5,811 nucleotides of DNA from Candidatus Hebobacteria bacterium (GTDB lineage Bacteria > Armatimonadota > Hebobacteria > Hebobacterales > Hebobacteraceae): positions 1-5,811 of the forward strand of contig JALGTT010000088.1 in the NCBI GenBank assembly GCA_029821235.1. The letters run 5' to 3'. Position numbers and translations under genes: made by a program. The notes under the pieces were generated by a model. That model was not told the DNA's origin. It did no database searches and saw only the letters and a list, made by a program, of their open reading frames with translations. Shown piece after piece: positions 1-5,197 of the stretch; position 1 is the stretch's first letter, and each line of letters opens with the position of its first letter.

Positions 1-1
1 C

Positions 2-298
2 CGCGCCGCAGGGCAGACCGCGCCCCCGCGGGGCACGGCCGAACAGGAGCGGCAACTCAAATTGCTCGGCGATGTGTGCGTCGAGTTCACCGCGCGGCTG
101 GGGCCGATGGCGCTCTCGCTGTCCGCGCTGAGCGCCATCGAGCCCGAGGACGTGCTGATTCTGGGGCCGCGGGAGGAAAACCCCGTCTCCCTGGTGAGCG
201 GTGACCGATACCGCCTGCGCGGCCGTCTGGTGGCCCAGGGGAGGCGGCTGGCGGTGCAGATCGCGCATCGGCCGGGGGCAAAGGAGGAAAGAGGATGA
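2..298 (+). CDS. fliM: FliM-like flagellar motor switch protein, C-terminal fragment (SpoA domain)
   Basis: This is the 3' end of a gene that begins before the window; the frame is open from base 2 to a TGA at 296-298, giving 98 visible residues. After a polar Pro/Gln/Glu-rich linker comes one SpoA fold (surface presentation of antigens): LLGDVCVEFTARLG, then a leucine-rich DLL-like stretch, EPEDVLILG, and the closing RLRGRLVAQGRRLAVQI. The closing GR..G.RLAVQI pattern is typical of the FliM C-terminus, which packs with FliN in the C-ring on the cytoplasmic side of the flagellar motor. The stop overlaps the fliN start as ATGA, so the two are probably translationally coupled. The CheY-P-binding N-terminus and middle domain are outside the window. 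A FliY-type or type III secretion SctQ-type SpoA protein is therefore possible; the coupled fliN makes FliM the best guess. Confidence 0.65.
   Translation, partial: RAAGQTAPPRGTAEQERQLKLLGDVCVEFTARLGPMALSLSALSAIEPEDVLILGPREENPVSLVSGDRYRLRGRLVAQGRRLAVQIAHRPGAKEERG
281..287 (+). promoter_or_regulatory. Ribosome binding site of fliN
   Basis: AAGGAGG, a full match to the anti-Shine-Dalgarno core, lies inside the last codons of the upstream fliM-like gene, 7 nt before the ATG at 295. It fixes the fliN start and suggests that fliN can also initiate on its own, not only by coupling. Confidence 0.8.
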
Positions 299-621
299 CG
301 CAGCAGACAGAGGTCGCACCGGAGGCCGCGGCAACCGCCGAAGCGGGCGAGACCCCGCCTTCGGCGGGCGATGTCCTCGCCCGGCTCGGGGATATCGAGG
401 TGCAGGCCACCGTGGAATTGGGAAGGGCCGAACTGCTGGTCCGCGACCTGGCCGGAGTCGGCCCAGGTCATGTGGTGGAACTCGACCGGCTGGTGGGAGA
501 ACCCGCCGAACTGAAGGTGAACGGCCGCCTGTTCGCGAAGGGCGAGGTGGTAGTGCTGGATGACCAGTTGGGATTCCGCGTCACCCAACTGGCGGGAGGG
601 GGAGACGACGGCAGAGGTTAG
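295..621 (+). CDS. fliN: Flagellar motor switch protein FliN
   Basis: This complete 108-residue protein is the usual size of a short FliN. Residues 1-25 are an Ala/Glu/Pro-rich, probably disordered lead. Residues about 31-98 form one SpoA domain with the family signature: LGDIEVQATVELGRAELLVRDL, GPGHVVELDRLVGEPAEL, VNGRLFAKGEVVVLDDQLGFRVTQL. The ELGR..L.VRDL and VNG.L.A.GEVVV.DD..G.R.T patterns are diagnostic of FliN as opposed to FliM. FliN multimers form the base of the C-ring, take part in rotation switching and help dock export substrates. It starts with ATG overlapping the upstream stop and has a strong AAGGAGG site. The next gene is convergent and only 11 nt away, so the operon ends here and fliO/P/Q/R do not follow. 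The homologous type III secretion C-ring protein (SctQ C-terminal type) is the main alternative. Confidence 0.88.
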   Translation: MTQQTEVAPEAAATAEAGETPPSAGDVLARLGDIEVQATVELGRAELLVRDLAGVGPGHVVELDRLVGEPAELKVNGRLFAKGEVVVLDDQLGFRVTQLAGGGDDGRG

Positions 622-635
622 CCGCGCCGGGGCTA
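619..635. terminator. Short inverted repeat spanning the two convergent stop codons
   Basis: TAGCC (619-623) and GGCTA (631-635) form a 5-bp GC-rich inverted repeat with a 7-nt loop. The left arm contains the fliN stop TAG and the right arm contains the isomerase stop (CTA on this strand). It may serve as a weak bidirectional terminator, but there is no T-tract on either side and a repeat this short could arise by chance. Confidence 0.2.
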
Positions 636-1472
636 GACTCCGGCCTGCTCCCACACCTCGAGCAGGGCCTCCGCGGTGGTCCGGATGGCATCCTCCGGCG
701 ACATCCCCTGTACGCGCTTGCTGAACGGCTCCGGCGTGACGGGGCCCGTGTAGCAGATCGCCTTCAGCCCCTGGAGGAATGTCACCAGGTCAATCACCCC
801 GGACTCGCCGGGCAGGCAGCGCTCGTTGTCAATCTGCTCGTCGGGTCCCCGCCCCTCGATCCCGTCGTTGATGTGCACATCCACAATCAAGGCATCGCTC
901 AACTTCCCGATGTCCTCCTTGGTCCCGTGTGACGTGTACCAGTGGAAGGAATCGAACAGGAGCCCGACGTTGCCGGTGCCGATTGCGTCGCACAGGGCCA
1001 GCATCCCCTCCTGGTCCGAGATGAACTCGTACTTGTGCCCCTCCCTCAGCGTCTTCGGCCCCACGAACTCCAGGCCCAGCCTGATTCCGTGCTCGGCCAG
1101 CGCCTCCGCACACTCCCGAAGCCGGGTCCGATGCAGCTCGAAGTTGGCCTCGAAGGGCAACTCGTCCGAGAACGGGAGAATCCAGGTGGAGCATCGGTCG
1201 GCCCCGATCTGCTTCGCCGAGCGCGCAATCTGGAGCAACTTCTCCACCCCGGCGCGGAAGGTCTCCTCGTCCCGGCGGAACTCCACCGGCAGCCCCCAGG
1301 CGGCGGGCCGCAGTTTGTTCCCCTCCAGGGCCCGACGCACCGCGTCGGCGGCCTTCTGGTCGGCGGGTATCTCCACCGCCAGCCCTTTGAAGCCGGCCTG
1401 CGCGGCCAGACGGGCCGCCTCCTCCAGATCGAGTTGAACGCCTATCGCGGATGGGGCCAAAGCCGGATACAT
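633..1472 (-). CDS. Sugar phosphate isomerase/epimerase family protein (xylose isomerase-like TIM barrel)
   Basis: A 279-residue protein of the AP-endonuclease-2/xylose-isomerase-like TIM-barrel superfamily, the normal length for the sugar phosphate isomerase/epimerase and hydroxypyruvate-isomerase-like branch. Likely divalent metal ligands sit where the fold predicts: Glu135 in LGLEFVGP, Asp174 and His177 in LLFDSFHWY, His200 in VDVHINDG, and Glu248 in TPEPF. PGESGVID (221-228) is the loop often written PG.G.ID in this family. There is no signal peptide, so it is presumably cytosolic. ATG at 1472 is preferred over the upstream in-frame TTG at 1478 because AAGGAG lies 8 nt before the ATG but only 2 nt before the TTG. 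It has its own promoter. Substrate cannot be told from sequence; isomerisation or epimerisation of a sugar or inositol derivative is likely. It has no evident link to its flagellar or efflux neighbours. Confidence 0.88.
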   Translation of the reverse strand: MYPALAPSAIGVQLDLEEAARLAAQAGFKGLAVEIPADQKAADAVRRALEGNKLRPAAWGLPVEFRRDEETFRAGVEKLLQIARSAKQIGADRCSTWILPFSDELPFEANFELHRTRLRECAEALAEHGIRLGLEFVGPKTLREGHKYEFISDQEGMLALCDAIGTGNVGLLFDSFHWYTSHGTKEDIGKLSDALIVDVHINDGIEGRGPDEQIDNERCLPGESGVIDLVTFLQGLKAICYTGPVTPEPFSKRVQGMSPEDAIRTTAEALLEVWEQAGV

Positions 1473-1480
1473 GGCCAATT

Positions 1481-1486
1481 CTCCTT
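1481..1486 (-). promoter_or_regulatory. Ribosome binding site deciding the isomerase start
   Basis: AAGGAG on the minus strand ends 8 nt before ATG (1472-1470). The alternative TTG (1478-1476) would have only 2 nt of spacing, so this site argues for the ATG and a protein two residues shorter than the longest reading. Confidence 0.75.
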
Positions 1487-1530
1487 CCTGCTCAGATCAC
1501 GCCAGCGGGGTCCCCCAGCCAGCGCCGGAA

Positions 1531-1559
1531 AGGGTAGCACGGGCCCGCCGCCTAGTCAA
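1531..1559 (-). promoter_or_regulatory. Sigma70-like promoter of the isomerase gene
   Basis: On the minus strand TTGACT (1559-1554) is followed by a 17-nt spacer and TACCCT (1536-1531), preceded by TGC, an extended -10 element. The -35 matches 5 of 6 consensus bases; the -10 matches 3 of 6 but keeps the key T, A and final T. Transcription would begin near 1524, leaving a leader of about 50 nt before the ATG at 1472. The leader holds two direct copies of GCCAGCG (plus-strand reading, 1501-1507 and 1518-1524), which could be an operator, though nothing shows this. Confidence 0.55.
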
Positions 1560-1578
1560 AACAAAGGGGACGCCGTTC

Positions 1579-1601
1579 GTGGGGCAGATTTGCAATCTGC
1601 C
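1579..1601 (+). repeat. REP palindrome 1 (downstream of the RAYT gene)
   Basis: GTGG (1579-1582) sits directly 5' of a perfect 8-bp stem, GGCAGATT (1583-1590), loop TGC, AATCTGCC (1594-1601). A GTRG-type tetranucleotide at the foot of a hairpin is the recognised layout of REP sequences bound and cut by RAYT transposases. This copy lies 67 nt past the RAYT stop and 19 nt upstream of the isomerase -35 box. It is on the strand opposite to the transposase gene. Confidence 0.8.
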
Positions 1602-1668
1602 ATGGAGTGGTCTGAATGGGTCGTGGCGAGGATTTCCGGTCTGCGGACTTCTCGGACAGACCACGGAT

Positions 1669-2211
1669 TCAGCGCGGACAAAGACCTTCCGAATCCTGTC
1701 CCTCGTACCACAGGCCATCCCATTCCCAAGGGTCGCTTACCAGCCCTGCCCGGACCGCGTTGCCCAGGATATAGGCGAAGGTGTCATCGAGGTCTTCGTC
1801 ATTGCGGACAATGTGGTCGTATCCCTCGACCTGCCAAAGCGACTGTCCCGTGGTGCCGCGGCGGGCATTAATGACACGGGCGGCATGCCTCTTTACATTC
1901 TGCAGTATCTTGGAGATCGAAAACCACGCTCCTGGCTTCTGTTGAAGGGGACTGGCCAGGAGATGGACGTGGTCCGGCATCACAGTGAGCACATGTACCA
2001 ACCATCTCTTGCGGTGCCAGAAAAGGATCGCATCCTTGACGACCGCCCGTTCATCACGATTGAGAGGCGACGTTTCGGTTCGTTCTTTCGCAGATTGCAA
2101 ATCTGCGCCACGGTGTGGACGCTCACTGCGATGCTTCAGGCGAAAGGTTAGGAAGTAGGTGACGCCACCGACCTGCCAGTGCGGCAATCGTCTTCTGGTC
2201 ACCACCAACAT
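1669..2211 (-). CDS. REP-associated tyrosine transposase (RAYT, Y1_Tnp/IS200-like HUH family)
   Basis: A 180-residue protein with the layout of RAYT enzymes: an N-terminal RRRLPHWQVGGVTYFLTFRL (first beta strand), the HUH motif in VMPDHVHLL (His81, His83), then WQVEGYDHIVRNDEDLDDTFAYILGNAVRAGLV with candidate catalytic Tyr131. These single-strand nucleases cleave and join REP hairpins. The ATG at 2211 is chosen because family members usually begin just before the R.R..HW motif; it has no clear Shine-Dalgarno, and the frame stays open upstream with ATG at 2307 and TTG at 2460. Residues 35-41 (GADLQSA) are encoded by an embedded REP palindrome, in the variable stretch between the first strand and the next helix. 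Third positions are visibly less GC-biased than in neighbouring genes, fitting acquisition by transfer. There is no frameshift and both the His pair and the Tyr are present, so it may be active. Confidence 0.88.
   Translation of the reverse strand: MLVVTRRRLPHWQVGGVTYFLTFRLKHRSERPHRGADLQSAKERTETSPLNRDERAVVKDAILFWHRKRWLVHVLTVMPDHVHLLASPLQQKPGAWFSISKILQNVKRHAARVINARRGTTGQSLWQVEGYDHIVRNDEDLDDTFAYILGNAVRAGLVSDPWEWDGLWYEGQDSEGLCPR
2089..2111 (-). repeat. REP palindrome 2 (inside the RAYT coding sequence)
   Basis: Read on the minus strand, GTGG (2111-2108) is followed by CGCAGATT, loop TGC, AATCTGCG: a perfect 8-bp stem. The design matches the other two copies, with the outermost stem pair changed from G-C to C-G, a compensated change that keeps the pairing. 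It is in the same orientation as the transposase gene and is translated in frame as Gly-Ala-Asp-Leu-Gln-Ser-Ala. Confidence 0.8.
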
Positions 2212-2460
2212 TTCGCCAACTGCGGATCGCACTTTCCGAGAATCGGCAACCGCTTTCTCCTGTGGGGCAGACTTGCAGTCTGCCGCCGTTGTCCGCCTCT
2301 CATCCATTCCACTATACACAGTTCGGTAGGAGACAGCGATCGCCTCCCGGAAGTCCTCATCGAACACTTGGCGTTCCGCCCGGTATGGCAGCCCCGCAGG
2401 CCGCCATGCCAATTTCCTTCCTCTCTCCGCCTCCCCTCCCCCACCGGCTGCTTGACGCAA
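2212..2460 (-). other. Open reading extension upstream of the RAYT start; leader or N-terminal extension
   Basis: The RAYT frame continues without a stop for 83 codons beyond the likely ATG, with an in-frame ATG at 2307 and a TTG at 2460. The predicted peptide contains a fairly protein-like run (RQVFDEDFREAIAVSYRTVYSGMDE) and then ADCKSAPQ, which is simply REP palindrome 3 read through. I recognise no domain in it. A TATAGT preceded by TGTG (2311-2316 on the minus strand) could be a -10 box for a shorter transcript, but I see no matching -35. Either this is untranslated leader containing a REP, or the protein has an unusual N-terminal extension; homolog comparison would decide. Confidence 0.35.
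2262..2284 (+). repeat. REP palindrome 3 (upstream of the RAYT start)
   Basis: GTGG (2262-2265) is followed by GGCAGACT (2266-2273), loop TGC, AGTCTGCC (2277-2284), a perfect 8-bp stem. Compared with copy 1 it has T-to-C in the left arm and the matching A-to-G in the right arm, so the change preserves pairing. It lies 50 nt upstream of the likely RAYT ATG, on the opposite strand, and would be in the mRNA leader or the N-terminal extension. Confidence 0.8.
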
Positions 2461-2480
2461 CCCTGCCCCCCTGCTACATT
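2452..2480 (+). promoter_or_regulatory. Extended -10 sigma70-like promoter of the efflux operon
   Basis: TTGACG (2452-2457, 5 of 6 to consensus), a 17-nt spacer, and TACATT (2475-2480, 4 of 6) preceded by TGC at 2472-2474 as an extended -10. Transcription would start near 2487, giving a leader of about 115 nt before the adaptor gene. This is the best promoter in the window by spacing and match. Confidence 0.65.
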
Positions 2481-2530
2481 CATTTCATGTAAATCATGCG
2501 ATGGGTCGGCCGGGCGGGCGGGGGATGGCT

Positions 2531-2585
2531 GGGCCTTGCCGACTCGGGTGCGGAAGGGTTCAGTCCTCCAGCCTGGAAAAGGCCC
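2531..2585 (+). promoter_or_regulatory. Inverted repeat in the efflux-operon leader
   Basis: GGGCCTT (2531-2537) pairs perfectly with AAGGCCC (2579-2585), enclosing a 41-nt G-rich loop. The right arm ends 8 nt before the GAAAGG ribosome-binding site, so pairing could influence translation of the adaptor gene. I compared the leader by eye with remembered cobalamin and TPP riboswitch motifs and saw no match; it is reported only as a possible structure. Confidence 0.25.
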
Positions 2586-2601
2586 CGCACACGAAAGGCA
2601 G

Positions 2602-3975
2602 ATGGTGATGCGACGACTCAAGATCCTCCTGCTGGCGGTGGTGTTCCCGCTCGCGCTACTCGGCGCGGGGGGCATGTGGTTCCTGCGCGCGAGGCACAAG
2701 CCCAAGCCCATTCGCACCGCGAAAGTGACGCGCGGCGAGGTGGAGATCACCGTCCGGGAGACCGGGACCGTGCAGCCCGTGAAGAGCGTGGACGTCAAGT
2801 CCAAGGCGGCCGGGCTGATCGAGGAACTCGCGGTCGAAGAGGGGGATGAGGTGGCCGAGGGCCAGCTCATCGCGCGCCTGGATGTCCCGGAGTTGGAGGC
2901 CCAGCGCGATCAGACGCGGGCACAACTGGACGGGGCGACGGCGAGGGTGAATCAAGCGCGCCTCGCCTATGGCCGCGACCGGAAACTGATCTCCGCCCAG
3001 TTGACACAGGCGGAGGCGAGTCTGCGGGCCGCCCGTGCCGCTCTAACGGAGGCGGAGAGCCGCAGGCGGGACGCGGAGCGCATCGCCCGGGACGCCCGCC
3101 GCCTGTTCGAGATGGGCGGCTTCGTGTCCGAGAACGAGGTCGCATCGGCCGAGGCGGCCGCCAAGCAGTCCGCGCAGCAGGCGCGCGCGGCGCGGGAACG
3201 GGTGACGGAACAGAAGGCGGCGGTGGAGATAGCCCGCGCCCGGCAGTCCGAGATCGCGCTCAGCAAGTCGAGACTGGCGGAGGCGGAGGCCTCTCTGCGC
3301 CAGATTCAGGACTCTCTGGCGGAGATCGAGTCCCGCCTGGGGGACGCGGTGATCCGCGCCCCCTGCTCGGGCACGGTCATCGCCCGCCACGTGCGCGAGG
3401 GAGAACTCATCACCGCGGTCTCCTACTATGGCGCGGGGGCGCCCATCGTCACCATCGGCGACCTCTCCACCATGCTGGTAAAGGTGAATCTGAACGAGGT
3501 GGACATTGCGAAGGTTCACCTCGGGCAGTCCGTGAAGATCACCGCGGACGCCCTGCGCGACCGCACCTTTCACGGCCGGGTGAGCCGCATCTCCCCGGCC
3601 TCCGTGGGAGAGACCTCCAACGATGGCTTGGTGAAGTTCCCGGTGGAGGTTACCATCATCGGCGACACGACCGGCCTGAAGCCGGGCATGACCGCCAACA
3701 TCGAGATCTCCTGCGAGAAAGCGGAGGAGGCGCTCTGGGTGCCCAATGACGCGCTGTTCGAGAAGAAGGGCAAGCATTTCGTCACCGTGGTCACCGGCAG
3801 GCGGCAGGGGAAGCCGCTGACGGAGGATCGCGAGGTCACCATCGGGCTCTCCAACGACTCCCGCACCGAGATTCGGTCCGGCCTCAGTGAGGGTGAGGAG
3901 ATCCAACTCGGCCGAGCCGACATCCCGGACCGGAAGAAGATAGACATCGGCGGCGGCCGCGGAGAGAAGGAGTAG
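2602..3975 (+). CDS. HlyD/MacA-family periplasmic adaptor (membrane fusion) subunit
   Basis: A 457-residue periplasmic adaptor linking an inner-membrane transporter to a TolC-type channel. Basic residues MVMRRLK precede a membrane anchor at about 7-28. Residues 45-95 are the first lipoyl half (RGEVEITVRETGTVQPV... AAGLIEELAVEEGDEVAEGQLIARLD). About 96-246 is a long Ala/Arg/Glu-rich coiled-coil hairpin. About 247-285 is the second lipoyl half (AVIRAPCSGTVIARHVREGELI). Then come a beta barrel (MLVKVNLNEVDIAKVHLGQSVKITAD) and a membrane-proximal domain with GLKPGMTANIEI and WVPNDALF. The long hairpin and order are MacA-like. ATG 2602 is given as start; GTG 2605 or ATG 2608 lie better spaced (6 and 9 nt) from GAAAGG at 2593-2598 and would cost at most two residues. 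The frame is open upstream to 2179, but that part overlaps the promoter and RAYT region. It leads an operon with the permease 7 nt downstream. Confidence 0.9.
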   Translation: MVMRRLKILLLAVVFPLALLGAGGMWFLRARHKPKPIRTAKVTRGEVEITVRETGTVQPVKSVDVKSKAAGLIEELAVEEGDEVAEGQLIARLDVPELEAQRDQTRAQLDGATARVNQARLAYGRDRKLISAQLTQAEASLRAARAALTEAESRRRDAERIARDARRLFEMGGFVSENEVASAEAAAKQSAQQARAARERVTEQKAAVEIARARQSEIALSKSRLAEAEASLRQIQDSLAEIESRLGDAVIRAPCSGTVIARHVREGELITAVSYYGAGAPIVTIGDLSTMLVKVNLNEVDIAKVHLGQSVKITADALRDRTFHGRVSRISPASVGETSNDGLVKFPVEVTIIGDTTGLKPGMTANIEISCEKAEEALWVPNDALFEKKGKHFVTVVTGRRQGKPLTEDREVTIGLSNDSRTEIRSGLSEGEEIQLGRADIPDRKKIDIGGGRGEKE

Positions 3976-3982
3976 TCCGGCC

Positions 3983-5188
3983 ATGGGGCTGCTGCAAAGC
4001 CTGCGCGTGGCGCTCGACTGTCTGGCCGCCAACAAACTCCGCTCCGCGCTCACCATGCTCGGGGTGATCATCGGGGTGGCCTCCGTCATCGCCATGGTGT
4101 CCATCATCGAGGGAGCCCGCGACCGGGTGGTCAAGGAGTTCGAGGAGATGGGATCCCGGCTGGTGGTGATCTTCTTCTCCCCGGAGGAGCGGCAGAAGGG
4201 AGAGGGCCGCACCCACATCGAGTATCTGACCACAGATGACGCGGAAGCGATCCGGCGGGAGTGTCCTCTGGTTTCCAGCGTCTCTCCAGAATTGCCGCTG
4301 GACGCTTCGTTCCAGGTGGCCGGTGAGACATTCAAGGGGAAACTGGTCGCCGGTCAACCCGAATTCGCCCGCCTGCATAATGTGAAACTCGCCTCCGGGC
4401 GGTTCTTCACCCAGCGGGACTATGACGCGTGGGCCAAGGTATGTGTGATCGGCGATGAGGTCAAGAACGAGTTTTGGCCGGACGAGGACCCCGTGGGGAA
4501 GACCCTGCGTGCGAAGGGCGTGGATTTCGTGGTGATCGGGGTGGCGGAACGGCGGGGACGCACCATGGGGCAGGATCCCGATAAGGAAGTGTATGCTCCT
4601 CTCACCACGGTACAGAAGCGCATCACCGGGGACAAGCGGGTGTGGGTGATGTGGGCACAGGCGGAGGACGTGCAGCGCACCGAGGAGGCGGCAGACCAGA
4701 TCTGGGCTCTGCTGATGAGGCGGCACGGAAACCAGCCGGACTTCACCGTGGATTCTCAGTCCCGCATCCTCGCCGCCATCGGGAAGGTGCTTGCCATCTT
4801 CGGCATCGTGTTCGGCGGAGTCGGGGGCCTGGCCCTGCTGGTCGGGGGCATCGGGATCATGAACATCATGCTGGTCTCCGTCACCGAGCGCACCCGGGAA
4901 ATCGGCCTGCGGAAGGCCGTGGGCGCCAAACGCCGCCACGTCCTGATCCAGTTTCTCACAGAATCCATGACCCTGTCCGGCATCGGGGGGCTGATCGGCA
5001 TCGGCATGGGATGGGGCATCGCCCGGCTGATCGAAGTTGCCACCAAGGGCGACCTGCCCACCAAGGTGCCCCTGTGGGCGGCCGCGGGCGGCTTTCTCTT
5101 CGCCTGCGCGGTGGGCGTGTTCTTCGGCCTGTACCCGGCCTACCGCGCCTCCCGCCTCGACCCCATCCAGGCTCTTCGCTACGAGTGA
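3983..5188 (+). CDS. MacB/FtsX-type ABC transporter permease (no ATPase domain)
   Basis: A 401-residue permease of the MacB/LolC/FtsX class (type VII ABC exporters). It opens with SLRVALDCLAANKLRSALTMLGVIIGVASVIAM, the amphipathic lead-in plus first membrane helix (about 22-42). A periplasmic MacB_PCD domain follows (about 45-262, containing SGRFFTQRD and EDPVGKTLRAKGVDFVVIGV). The C-terminal FtsX domain has helices near 268-298, 326-352 and 365-386. GGIGIMNIMLVSVTERTREIGLRKAVGA is the conserved coupling region and YPAYRASRLDPIQALRYE the classic ending. These permeases move no substrate through themselves; they drive the adaptor/TolC conduit mechanically. An AAGGAG site lies 10 nt before the ATG. 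Unlike full MacB there is no fused N-terminal ATPase, and no separate ATPase gene precedes it, so the motor subunit must lie elsewhere. Substrate is unknown: antibiotic, peptide, lipid or siderophore are all possible. Confidence 0.92.
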   Translation: MGLLQSLRVALDCLAANKLRSALTMLGVIIGVASVIAMVSIIEGARDRVVKEFEEMGSRLVVIFFSPEERQKGEGRTHIEYLTTDDAEAIRRECPLVSSVSPELPLDASFQVAGETFKGKLVAGQPEFARLHNVKLASGRFFTQRDYDAWAKVCVIGDEVKNEFWPDEDPVGKTLRAKGVDFVVIGVAERRGRTMGQDPDKEVYAPLTTVQKRITGDKRVWVMWAQAEDVQRTEEAADQIWALLMRRHGNQPDFTVDSQSRILAAIGKVLAIFGIVFGGVGGLALLVGGIGIMNIMLVSVTERTREIGLRKAVGAKRRHVLIQFLTESMTLSGIGGLIGIGMGWGIARLIEVATKGDLPTKVPLWAAAGGFLFACAVGVFFGLYPAYRASRLDPIQALRYE

Positions 5189-5197
5189 GGTGATGAT

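Noticed and set aside
1638..1662. GGTCTG / CAGACC inverted repeat just downstream of the RAYT stop as a terminator
   Set aside because: Only 6 bp with a 13-nt loop and no T-tract following it on the minus strand.
942..1871. A 309-codon plus-strand frame and others opposite the isomerase gene
   Set aside because: Low-complexity Gln/Gly/Arg/Pro composition with no recognisable domain, antisense to a well-supported TIM-barrel enzyme.
2179..2601. Extension of the adaptor gene upstream to 2179, giving a 598-residue protein
   Set aside because: The extra part lies over the RAYT 5' region and the predicted promoter. The membrane anchor typical of an adaptor N-terminus begins directly after 2602.
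4696..4705. CCAGATCTGG palindrome in the permease gene as a fourth REP copy
   Set aside because: It lacks the GTGG foot, the TGC loop and the GCAGAYT stem. It is a chance palindrome in coding sequence.
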